A stretch of 14,836 nucleotides of DNA from VGNY01 sp964549635. GTDB lineage: Bacteria > Chloroflexota > Dehalococcoidia > GIF9 > UBA5629. Numbering within the stretch: the stretch's first letter is position 1; every line of letters starts with the position of its first letter. Positions 1 through 6,829 of this stretch are shown piece by piece. A program made the position numbers and the translations under genes. Below the pieces are notes generated by a model, which saw only the letters and a list, made by a program, of their open reading frames with translations, was not told the DNA's origin and searched no databases. The stretch is from the NCBI GenBank assembly GCA_964549635.1, contig CAZJVJ010000019.1:1-14836 (forward strand), read 5' to 3'.

Positions 1-148
1 GGCTTGCTGAGCCGCAATGAGGGCATTTCTGTCTTCCCTTAATCTCTGTCCTTACTATCACCCTATCCTCCCCTTCCCAGACTTCCCCCACTTTGTAACC
101 TTCAAGCCCCAACAGGATTGTGGTACCATTATCTTGGCCTTTGGCCAT
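1..148 (-). CDS. ISL3-family transposase, N-terminal fragment (runs off the left edge)
   Basis: Reading the minus strand from an ATG at 148 gives 49 codons before the window ends. The peptide opens with MAKGQDNGTTILLGLEGYKV, then a charged beta-rich stretch, then CPHCGS with Cys42 and Cys45. A LLGLEGY-type opening followed by a CPxCGS zinc-finger half is the standard N-terminus of ISL3-family transposases, which move an insertion sequence by a DDE mechanism. The start is well supported: the minus strand carries AAAGGAGG (159-166) about ten bases upstream. The catalytic domain lies outside the window, so I cannot say whether the element is intact. It points away from the HDAC gene. The family call is from recognised motifs only. 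Confidence 0.75.
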   Translation of the reverse strand, partial: MAKGQDNGTTILLGLEGYKVGEVWEGEDRVIVRTEIKGRQKCPHCGSAS

Positions 149-158
149 GGTGGTAAGA

Positions 159-166
159 CCTCCTTT
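159..166 (-). promoter_or_regulatory. Strong ribosome binding site of the transposase
   Basis: The minus strand reads AAAGGAGG about ten bases before the ATG at 148. It is one of the strongest Shine-Dalgarno sites in the window and fixes the transposase start. Confidence 0.6.
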
Positions 167-595
167 CGTTTAATTCTGTGCTTTGCGGTTCTTACCACCA
201 TAAAGTTTTCTGGAAAATTTTTCCACGCAATCTATAATACAGCCTGCTCACCCTTGCTAAGCCGAAAACCTGCAACTAAACCTTTGCACTTATCACTCTC
301 CATTTCCAAATACGTTGTGTAGCTTTCTTCGCGGCGCAAAATTTCAATTCGAACATTTCTTCCTACTGGTTGTTGTCTTCTTCACCAATGTTTTCCAGGA
401 TGCCTGGTATCATACTACAACATTCGTGGCTTGTTGAGCTCATTCCCGAGGAAAGACTCTGTTAACTGGCTCAAGATTGTCCTGCAGGCCCAGTAGGGTC
501 CACACCAAAACCGCTATTGGGTTTAAATCTTCAAAAAATTAGCTCAAGTAGCTCTAGAGATTAAACATCATGCTCATTTGGGGCTTCTCACCGAC

Positions 596-612
596 TGAAA
601 TTGAGAATTTCA
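596..612. repeat. Perfect 7-bp inverted repeat with 3-base spacer
   Basis: TGAAATT (596-602), GAG, AATTTCA (606-612). The arms are AT-rich, so this is a weak hairpin. It lies upstream of the HDAC promoter and is followed on the + strand by a short A run rather than a T run. It could be an operator-like palindrome, part of an IS end, or chance. Confidence 0.35.
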
Positions 613-626
613 AAAAGCTAATCCTG

Positions 627-655
627 TTGCCTCACAGATACAACTTTGATACTAT
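627..655 (+). promoter_or_regulatory. Candidate sigma-70-type promoter for the HDAC-family gene
   Basis: TTGCCT (627-632) and TACTAT (650-655) are separated by 17 bases; each matches the sigma-70 consensus at four of six positions. Transcription would start near 662, leaving a leader of roughly 57 bases before the ATG at 719. No Shine-Dalgarno sequence is visible before that ATG. Weak but correctly placed. Confidence 0.35.
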
Positions 656-718
656 ATGGGTAATTTGAAATGAAAGACCGATCGATTGCTGCTTAGCTAA
701 TCCACATACAGCACCACA

Positions 719-1756
719 ATGAGAGTTGGACTGGTTTACGACCCCGTTTATCTTGAGCACGATACAGGCAATCATGTTGAGAATGCTCAAAGATTGATAG
801 CCACCATATCCCACCTCGAAGAAAGCCAGAAAGAGGACAAACTTATCCTGGTGCCACCACGCGAAGCCACCATCACTGAAATATCAGCCGTGCATGCACC
901 AGAATATATTTCCCGGATCCAGAGGCAGGCGGAGCGAGGGGGTGGCTGGCTTGACTCAGACACCGTAATGTCACCGGGCTCCTACAAAGCGGCAATTTAC
1001 GCCGCCGGTGGTGTTTTGACTGCAGTTGACGCAGTGATGAATAGACAGGTCAATAGTGCCTTCGCCCTAGTTAGACCTCCAGGACATCACGCCACGTGCT
1101 GGCAAGCCATGGGCTTCTGTCTTTTTAACAACATAGCCATAGCTGCCAAATACGCACTGGCTAATTTCGATATCAAACGGATACTTATCATTGATTTTGA
1201 TGTCCACCATGGAAATGGCACGCAAGACACCTTTTATGCCGACCCAAATGTCCTCTATTTTTCTGTTCACCAATATCCTTTTTATCCGGGAACGGGAAGC
1301 ATCAATGAGACCGGTGCCAGAGGAGGCGAAGGGTTTACCGTCAATGTACCCCTTTTAGCCGGATGGGGCGACGATGAATATCAGATAGTCTTCGAAGATA
1401 TTCTGGCACCTATAGCTAAACGTTTCGAACCACAGCTTATTCTTGTCTCAGCCGGCTACGATGCTCACTGGGCCGACAGCCTAGCCCTGATGCAGGTAAG
1501 CGTCTCCGGTTTTGCTCGCCTGGTGGAAATCATAAAAACTTTGGCTGACATGTTATGTCAAAAACGTGTGGTCTTCGCTCTAGAAGGTGGCTATAATCTT
1601 GAGGCATTGCCGCTATCAATAGCCGCAACACTTGATATTCTGCGTGGACACCGTGAAATTGTTGACCCTATGGGTAAGCGCGAGGCAAAATCAAAACCAG
1701 CTCATTTCGATAACTTTATTCGGATGGTTAAAGAGGTACATAACATTCAGGGTTAG
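719..1756 (+). CDS. Histone deacetylase family protein (arginase/deacetylase fold, acetoin utilization AcuC / acetylpolyamine amidohydrolase-like)
   Basis: A 345-residue zinc hydrolase of the HDAC superfamily, which removes acetyl or longer acyl groups from lysines, polyamines or similar amines. All catalytic elements are present: RPPGHHA at 119-125 with the paired His123/His124, the metal site in DFDVHHGNG (Asp161, His163), the third ligand Asp248 in SAGYDAH, and the transition-state Tyr292 in LEGGYN. The FCLFNNIAIAA stretch (133-143) and the YFSVHQYPFYPGTG loop (180-193) are also typical. The length matches single-domain bacterial members, with no signal peptide or extra domain. An in-frame TAA 18 bases upstream leaves ATG719 as the only ATG start. 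It is monocistronic, convergent with secF and downstream of an IS. Active-site intactness predicts an active enzyme; the substrate cannot be read from the sequence, and AcuC-type, polyamine-type and class-II-type functions all remain possible. Confidence 0.9.
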   Translation: MRVGLVYDPVYLEHDTGNHVENAQRLIATISHLEESQKEDKLILVPPREATITEISAVHAPEYISRIQRQAERGGGWLDSDTVMSPGSYKAAIYAAGGVLTAVDAVMNRQVNSAFALVRPPGHHATCWQAMGFCLFNNIAIAAKYALANFDIKRILIIDFDVHHGNGTQDTFYADPNVLYFSVHQYPFYPGTGSINETGARGGEGFTVNVPLLAGWGDDEYQIVFEDILAPIAKRFEPQLILVSAGYDAHWADSLALMQVSVSGFARLVEIIKTLADMLCQKRVVFALEGGYNLEALPLSIAATLDILRGHREIVDPMGKREAKSKPAHFDNFIRMVKEVHNIQG

Positions 1757-1797
1757 TCGCCACAAGACGATCAGGCCCCATTAGGTTCCCACGCCAC

Positions 1798-2724
1798 TCA
1801 AACTGAAGGCCTGACCTGCTTCCGCGGAAAGGTCAGTCCTCCAAACCCTTTATCCCACACTACCAGCAGCTGCCCAGCAATGCACAAAGATGTATAAATC
1901 CCGACAGCGATACCAACTAGAAGTGCCAAAACCAAAGTATGGGTAGTTGTCCCGCCAAGCAGATAAAGTGCCACTATCACAAAAAGAGTAGCCAGCCCGG
2001 TATTGAGAGAACGACCTAGCGATTCGATTATGCCGCAATTTGCCACCTCTGCAAAATCGTTACTTACACCGCGTTTCAAGTTCTCACGAATGCGGTCAAA
2101 AACCACCACGATATTATTCACACTTATACCCACAACTGCCAGCACTCCGGTGACGAATAAAGCATCAACTTCCACACCAGCTAACCAGCCGAGAATAGAA
2201 AAAACAGCAATAACCAGCACAAGGTCATGAATCAAAGCAATTACAGCACAGGTTCCCCAGCGAAAGGGCTTTGGCATTTTGCGGAAAGCCCATGAGATGT
2301 AAAGCAATATACCTACAGAAGCAGCTATTGTAGCAATAATAGTGTTCCGTACCGTCCCCCTGGCTACAATGGGCGAAACGCTGTAAAGGCTGCTTACTGT
2401 GACTTTTGAACCCAACCCAACCTCTAAACCCTCTTTTAGTCGCACATTCTCTTCTGAAGAAATCTCAGGAAGTCGGACGAAAAATTCCCCTTTTCCAGCG
2501 GGTTGAACGATCGCTCTATCATAACCCAGCTTAGCCAGTTCCTGCCGTAGCTGGCTCAGCTCCACTATTTTGTCAAACTGTAAAGTCATAGCTGTGCCAC
2601 TGCTAAAATCGACTCCTGGCTTAAGCCCAAAGATGGCCAGCGACAGTATCCCCGGAATAATTATTATAGCCGAGATAAGAAAAAACCAATTCCTCTTGCC
2701 GACCAGATCAATCATAAGTTTCAC
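1798..2724 (-). CDS. secF: Protein translocase subunit SecF
   Basis: A 308-residue six-helix membrane protein that works with SecD to drive late protein export using the proton-motive force. Layout: first helix at about 12-33, a periplasmic P4-type domain about 45-120 beginning after the GVDFSSGTAM motif (37-46), then five helices from about 125 to 290. The TM4 motif reads VGISVNNIVVVFDRIREN (198-215), and Arg238 in the GRSLNTGLATLF segment is kept. At residue 204 the usual Asp of the SecF (S-x-N-D) motif is Asn (codon AAT, 2113-2115), an unusual change at a functional site. The start is GTG at 2724, overlapping the secD stop as GTGA, which implies translational coupling. An ATG three codons in is an alternative. 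Length is normal for SecF. Confidence 0.95.
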   Translation of the reverse strand: MKLMIDLVGKRNWFFLISAIIIIPGILSLAIFGLKPGVDFSSGTAMTLQFDKIVELSQLRQELAKLGYDRAIVQPAGKGEFFVRLPEISSEENVRLKEGLEVGLGSKVTVSSLYSVSPIVARGTVRNTIIATIAASVGILLYISWAFRKMPKPFRWGTCAVIALIHDLVLVIAVFSILGWLAGVEVDALFVTGVLAVVGISVNNIVVVFDRIRENLKRGVSNDFAEVANCGIIESLGRSLNTGLATLFVIVALYLLGGTTTHTLVLALLVGIAVGIYTSLCIAGQLLVVWDKGFGGLTFPRKQVRPSV

Positions 2725-4046
2725 ACTCCATAAGCAATCGGACTCTTTGCCACGCCAAGCCCCACAAATGTACGCATAAAAGTCCTAGTTACGACTACCT
2801 GAGTGAACATACTCAAGGCTGTCCCGATGAACAGAGTGGTGGCAAAACCCATCACCAGAAAATTGGCGAACGTATTTCCTAGCCAGTAAAGCACAACGCA
2901 GGCAATGAATACCGTTATGTTAGCATCAAAAATAGCCGTCCAGGACTGACGGAAGCTCTCCTCGACCGCTGCCCCAAGAGTACGCCCACGTCTCAACTCC
3001 TCCTTCAACCGTTCAGCTACAAGCACATTACCATCTACTCCCATCCCCACTGATACAATGAAACCGGCAATGCCAGGAAGTGTCAAAACTACTGGGATCA
3101 ACTTGAAGACCGCTAGGTTCAACGCCACAAATACCAATAGTGCCAGGCAGGCCACAAAACCAGAGAAGCGATAATAACTGACCATAAATAGGATTACCAG
3201 GGCGGCTCCAATTATCCCAGCCTCCAGGCTCTTCTTCAGAGAATCCGCCCCTAGCGTAGCTCCTATATCCCTTCGCTCAACCACGGTTAGAGGTACATCC
3301 AGGGAGCCCGAGTTAAGCTGTATTGCTAACATTCTGGCCTCATTAATGTTCAACCCGGTAATAACCCCCTTCTCCTTGATCACCGCCTGCACCGTTGGTG
3401 CCGAGATAAGCTGTTCATCCAGGAATATGCCCAGTGGTTTGTGTAGATTGCGTTTGGTGATCTGTTCAAATAAGACCGCGCCTTCTGGATTCCATTCAAA
3501 TGCTACCTCGGGCTTATTGGTATTGGGCTCCAGCACCACCTGGGCATTCGGCTTCAGATACTTGCCGGTGAGCTCCCTCTCTTTCCCATCACTACCAATA
3601 GCCACAGCCTTTGTCCACTGCTCTCTGCCCCCCTCATCCAGCACTGGTTTACCAGACTCATCCAGCTTTATCTCTCTAAAATCAAGCTCAGCCGTCTGCC
3701 CAATGAGCCTGATCGCCTCGTCAATGTCCCTGACCCCCGGTAGCTGAACAAGGACAAAATTACCGCGTTCGTTCCGGATTGTCTGGACTATTGGTTCAGT
3801 CACACCATAGGCATTAACTCTCCGCTCAATCTTCTGCTTCACACCCTCAATGACATCTGCATCTGTCTGCGCCGGATCCTTCTTGGTCAAATCAATGGCG
3901 TAAACCAGATGACTGCCACCCCTGAGGTCAAGTCCTAATTTAAACTCTTCCCTTCCCAGTATCTTGGTACCTGGCATTACTATCCACAGGCACAGGGCAA
4001 AAAGAAGCAGTATAAAAATCAGCAGAACTGTATTTCCTGTTTTCAA
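2721..4046 (-). CDS. secD: Protein translocase subunit SecD
   Basis: A 441-residue membrane subunit of the SecDF export motor. One N-terminal helix (about 7-25) precedes the family signature LGLDLRGGSHLVYAIDL (38-54 region). A large extracytoplasmic P1 domain follows to about residue 260, then five helices beginning at about 275. The TM4 motif is VSVGMGVDGNVLVAERLKEE (331-350) with the proton-path Asp338 intact. The start is TTG at 4046, chosen because AAAAGG lies seven bases upstream on the minus strand; the in-frame region above it has no ATG or GTG before a stop. It overlaps secF by four bases and lies 89 bp downstream of the tRNA nucleotidyltransferase gene on the same strand, so all three may be cotranscribed. 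The 89 bp gap contains AT-rich TATTTT-like sequence but no convincing promoter. Confidence 0.95.
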   Translation of the reverse strand: MKTGNTVLLIFILLLFALCLWIVMPGTKILGREEFKLGLDLRGGSHLVYAIDLTKKDPAQTDADVIEGVKQKIERRVNAYGVTEPIVQTIRNERGNFVLVQLPGVRDIDEAIRLIGQTAELDFREIKLDESGKPVLDEGGREQWTKAVAIGSDGKERELTGKYLKPNAQVVLEPNTNKPEVAFEWNPEGAVLFEQITKRNLHKPLGIFLDEQLISAPTVQAVIKEKGVITGLNINEARMLAIQLNSGSLDVPLTVVERRDIGATLGADSLKKSLEAGIIGAALVILFMVSYYRFSGFVACLALLVFVALNLAVFKLIPVVLTLPGIAGFIVSVGMGVDGNVLVAERLKEELRRGRTLGAAVEESFRQSWTAIFDANITVFIACVVLYWLGNTFANFLVMGFATTLFIGTALSMFTQVVVTRTFMRTFVGLGVAKSPIAYGV

Positions 4047-4135
4047 TCGATTACCTTTTCCCCACGATGTAACTAAAATATCCGATTTTTAAACCGTAGC
4101 GCAATTTTTAATCCCGTCCTAGGAAGAGCCACTTA

Positions 4136-5617
4136 TCAGCAAGCCATGCTGCACCGCCGCTTTTCCAGCTCCTTACGCACCAGCTCTATCGCCTCCTCCC
4201 TTGTGCTCAGCTCACCGGCCATCTGGGCCTCACGCACTTCAGTCAAAAGCTCACCTATTAGTGGCCCCGGCCTCAAATTGAAAATGAGCATCAAATCATG
4301 CCCATCAATCAGCTTCACGGGCAAAACCTTAGCCTCCTGTCTTAAGTGCTCCAGCAGTATATAATTAATCAATCGGTTATGCTGCTGCCATTCCTCAGCA
4401 TCGAGCCGCGGTCCATTAGTAGCCAGATAATCAGCCAGAGCCAAAAAAAGTATATCGACACCGGCATCCCCGCTATCACGAAAATACCGATAGACTGCCC
4501 GACTCGTAGGCATACCCTCGTTTACCATCTGTACAGGACGGAGATGGTGATAGACCAGTTTCTCCACGAGCTTTATTTCGCGGTTACTGAAGCGCAGCCT
4601 CTCCAGAATGGCGGCCGACATAGTTGCACCCACTTTAGTATGCCCTAAAAATCGTATCCTGCCCGTATCCTCCACCGTTCTGGTCGCTGGTTTGGCAATA
4701 TCATGCAGCAAACCACCCAGCTTAAGCAGCAATCTGCGGCTGCTCCCGCTGGATACTTCCTCATCAAAATGCCGGCTTATTTCTTCCGACCACGGTACTA
4801 CCGCCAGTAAATCATCCCCACCATGCTCCCACTTAGATTCACGAAGCAAAAACTCTACAGCAGCAACGGTCTCCACAGAATGATCGAAGACATCCCAATA
4901 GTGATCCTTAGGCTGCTCCACCTCCTTCAGGTTCTCCAGTTCTGGAATTAACTGGGTGAGCAACCCCAACTTGTCTAAATAGTTTATTATACAAGCAGAA
5001 CCGGACAAGGCTAGCATCCTAACTAATTCTTCGCGCGACCTTTCCCCCGAAACAAGCCTAACTTGCTGGCAATTCTGTCGAATCAATGCCTCAGTACTCG
5101 GCTCGATCCTGAAACCTAACTCAGCAGCAAGTCTGACACAACGCAAAAGCCTTGCTGCGTCTTCCTCGAAAACCGTCTCGCTCACCGCCCTTAACAACTT
5201 TTTTCTTAAATCCGTTTGCCCTGAGAACGGGTCAATAATCTGACCGGAGCCGGAGACAAAACTCTGAAGTTCCACCGCCATAGCATCTATGGTGAAATCG
5301 CGCCGTGCCAGATCATCCTCGATCTTTCCCGAGAACGCAGCAAAATCCAGATGCCACAATCCACCATAGGTAGCCACAACCCTGGCTATGCTATTAGTCC
5401 TGTCTAGCAAGACAAACTTGCCACCGATGGCTTTAGCTACATTCCCAGCTATAGCAAGCGCATCCCCACCAATGGCGATGTCCACGTCCCTTGTCTCTCG
5501 CTCCAGCCACCAGTCGCGGACAAAGCCACCGACCAGATAGGCTGGGACATTATGTTGGCTGGCAATAGCGGACACCTTGGTCAGGAGATAAAGCAAATCT
5601 TGCTTCATGACAGGCAT
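4136..5617 (-). CDS. cca: CCA-adding enzyme / tRNA nucleotidyltransferase with HD domain
   Basis: A 493-residue class II nucleotidyltransferase of the poly(A) polymerase/CCA family, expected to add or repair the 3' CCA of tRNAs in the cytoplasm. The head domain holds GGFVRD (30-35), the metal-binding pair Asp44/Asp46 in RDVDIAIGG, and the RRDFTIDAMA motif (105-114). The RNA and SrmB-binding neck region follows (about 148-215, EEDAARLLRCVRLAAELGFRI-like). The second half is an HD phosphohydrolase-like domain with DHSVET (245-250, His246) and GLLHDIAKPATR (302-313, His305-Asp306). Two ATGs (codons 1 and 4) compete and neither has a Shine-Dalgarno site. A near-consensus promoter ends eight bases before the first, so I take ATG5617 as a leaderless start. 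It is divergent from proB and first in the secDF direction. CCA-adding versus A-adding specificity cannot be decided from sequence alone. Confidence 0.9.
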   Translation of the reverse strand: MPVMKQDLLYLLTKVSAIASQHNVPAYLVGGFVRDWWLERETRDVDIAIGGDALAIAGNVAKAIGGKFVLLDRTNSIARVVATYGGLWHLDFAAFSGKIEDDLARRDFTIDAMAVELQSFVSGSGQIIDPFSGQTDLRKKLLRAVSETVFEEDAARLLRCVRLAAELGFRIEPSTEALIRQNCQQVRLVSGERSREELVRMLALSGSACIINYLDKLGLLTQLIPELENLKEVEQPKDHYWDVFDHSVETVAAVEFLLRESKWEHGGDDLLAVVPWSEEISRHFDEEVSSGSSRRLLLKLGGLLHDIAKPATRTVEDTGRIRFLGHTKVGATMSAAILERLRFSNREIKLVEKLVYHHLRPVQMVNEGMPTSRAVYRYFRDSGDAGVDILFLALADYLATNGPRLDAEEWQQHNRLINYILLEHLRQEAKVLPVKLIDGHDLMLIFNLRPGPLIGELLTEVREAQMAGELSTREEAIELVRKELEKRRCSMAC

Positions 5618-5625
5618 TGCGTCAA

Positions 5626-5654
5626 ATTATAGCCTGGGGCGAAGGAATTGTAAA
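5626..5654 (-). promoter_or_regulatory. Near-consensus promoter for cca, predicted leaderless transcript
   Basis: On the minus strand TTTACA (5649-5654, five of six matches) is followed after exactly 17 bases by a perfect TATAAT (5626-5631). Only eight bases (5618-5625) separate the -10 box from the ATG of cca, so the expected start site falls on or within about two bases of the start codon. There is no ribosome binding site. It lies back to back with the proB promoter, with the two -35 boxes 13 bp apart. Confidence 0.75.
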
Positions 5655-5667
5655 GGCCAGCTGTAAC

Positions 5668-5696
5668 TTGTTGGCCTCCATCTGCCACGCTATAAT
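5668..5696 (+). promoter_or_regulatory. Promoter for proBA, predicted leaderless proB
   Basis: TTGTTG (5668-5673) and a perfect TATAAT (5691-5696) are separated by 17 bases. Eight bases (5697-5704) separate the -10 box from the ATG of proB, as in the opposing cca promoter. No Shine-Dalgarno sequence precedes proB. TGTAA occurs at 5649-5653 and again at 5662-5666 between the two promoters, possibly by chance. Confidence 0.7.
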
Positions 5697-5704
5697 GAAT
5701 TGCA

Positions 5705-6817
5705 ATGTCTTACAAACGTATCATTGCCAAGTTTGGTACAAACCTGCTCACCGGCGGTACCGGCCGCCTTGACCTTGACATTATGTCAACATTGGTTAGG
5801 CAGATAGTCCAGCTTCATAGCCAGGGACATGAAGTGATTATCGTCTCCTCCGGAGCAGTTGCTGCTGGAAGACAGAAGCTGGGCACAACCAGAGAACAAA
5901 GAGGTATCCCGTTCAAGCAAGTCCTTGCTTCAGTAGGACAGAGCCATCTCATGTATACCTATGAGCAACTTTTCAGCAAACACAACATCATTATTGCTCA
6001 AGCGCTCCTAACCAAATCCGACCTTCTCGACCGCGCCGGCTATTTGAACGCTCGGAATACCCTGCTGGCCCTGATTGAACTAGGGGTAATCTGTATTGTT
6101 AACGAAAATGATGTTGTAGCTACTGATGAACTCGGAGAGCTTACCTTTGGAGACAATGATAACCTGTCAGCGATGGTAGCTAATCTGGTAGATGCCGACC
6201 TTCTGGCACTGCTCACCGATATAGATGGACTATTCACTGCAGACCCACAACGTGACCCTGAAGCCAGGCTCATTCCCATGGTTGACAAGATAGACACCGA
6301 AATAGAACGGTTGGCTGGCGGTACCTTAAGTTCCTGCGGGGTTGGTGGCATGATAACCAAGCTGGAAGCTGCCAAGCTGGCAACAGCGTCCGGAGTCACC
6401 GTGGTCATCGCCAACGGACGCAAGCCTGATATCCTGCTAGAAATTGCCAGCGGGAAAAACATGGGCACCATATTCCCACCACGGACAAGCAAAATGGAAA
6501 GCAGGAAGCGGTGGATGCTTAGCGGGCTTGCCTCCAAGGGCAAACTGATAATCGATGATGGTGCCGTACTGGCTCTTAAAAAACATAACCGTAGCCTGCT
6601 CCCTGCCGGCGTTGTTAGCGTGGAGGGTGAGTTCCAGCGCGGCGATGTGGTAGACATTTTCGATTCTCACGGCAACCATATCGGCTGCGGTATGCCCAAC
6701 TACAATGCCAGGGATATCAATATTATTAAAGGAGCACACTCCAGAGCAATTTCACGGCTCCTCGGCTACGAATACGGCACCGAAGTAATCCATCGGAATA
6801 ATATGGTACTTATATAG
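5705..6817 (+). CDS. proB: Glutamate 5-kinase with C-terminal PUA domain
   Basis: A 370-residue cytoplasmic enzyme that phosphorylates L-glutamate with ATP to glutamyl-5-phosphate, the first and usually proline-inhibited step of proline synthesis. The amino-acid kinase domain spans about 4-260: IAKFGTN with Lys9, VIIVSSGAVAAG (44-55), NENDVVATDEL (133-143), TFGDNDNLSA (147-156), LLTDIDGLFT (169-178) and GVGGMITKLEAA (212-223, Lys219). Residues about 275-365 form a PUA domain, as in the long bacterial form of the enzyme (about 370 residues). The start is the ATG eight bases after a TATAAT; there is no Shine-Dalgarno site, so initiation is probably leaderless. proA begins 12 bases after the stop, giving a proBA operon. 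Confidence 0.96.
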   Translation: MSYKRIIAKFGTNLLTGGTGRLDLDIMSTLVRQIVQLHSQGHEVIIVSSGAVAAGRQKLGTTREQRGIPFKQVLASVGQSHLMYTYEQLFSKHNIIIAQALLTKSDLLDRAGYLNARNTLLALIELGVICIVNENDVVATDELGELTFGDNDNLSAMVANLVDADLLALLTDIDGLFTADPQRDPEARLIPMVDKIDTEIERLAGGTLSSCGVGGMITKLEAAKLATASGVTVVIANGRKPDILLEIASGKNMGTIFPPRTSKMESRKRWMLSGLASKGKLIIDDGAVLALKKHNRSLLPAGVVSVEGEFQRGDVVDIFDSHGNHIGCGMPNYNARDINIIKGAHSRAISRLLGYEYGTEVIHRNNMVLI

Positions 6818-6829
6818 GAAGGAGTAAAT
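6818..6829 (+). promoter_or_regulatory. Strong ribosome binding site of proA
   Basis: The 12-base gap contains GGAAGGAG followed by a five-base spacer to the ATG at 6830. It contrasts with the missing site before proB and fits an internal operon gene that needs its own Shine-Dalgarno sequence. Confidence 0.7.

Larger units (their letters stand above)
149..718. other. Gene-poor region, probable insertion-sequence end and upstream region of the HDAC gene
   Basis: About 570 bp without a coding frame I can defend on either strand; all frames are short or have no recognisable product. The part nearest the transposase should hold that gene's leader and promoter (a TATTAT-like -10 on the minus strand at 234-239, with no good -35) and one terminal inverted repeat of the IS. 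I cannot place that repeat, because the other IS end is outside the window. A short perfect inverted repeat lies at 596-612 and a candidate HDAC promoter at 627-655. Confidence 0.5.

Noticed and set aside
212..224. GGAAAA-TTTTTCC palindrome-like sequence in the transposase leader
   Set aside because: It is short, AT-rich and imperfect; it could be an operator, but nothing else supports it.
17..322. Open frame of 101 codons on the + strand
   Set aside because: It is antisense to the transposase N-terminus and its leader. Its Pro/Leu/Phe-rich composition is that of a shadow frame and no family is recognisable.
632..814. Open frame of 60 codons on the - strand over the HDAC start
   Set aside because: It overlaps the well-supported 5' end of the HDAC gene antisense, with no recognisable domain and no good ribosome binding site.
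1771..1814. TCAGGCC...GGCCTGA inverted repeat between HDAC and secF as a bidirectional terminator
   Set aside because: The arms are only 7 bp with a 30-base loop, one arm lies inside secF, and no T run follows on either strand.
4047..4135. Separate promoter for secD in the cca-secD gap
   Set aside because: A TATTTT box with a TTGCGC about 18 bases upstream is visible on the minus strand, but both match the consensus poorly; cotranscription with cca is equally likely.
6040..6657. Long (205-codon) minus-strand frame inside proB
   Set aside because: Ser/Arg/Pro-rich antisense shadow of a complete, motif-rich proB; no independent support.
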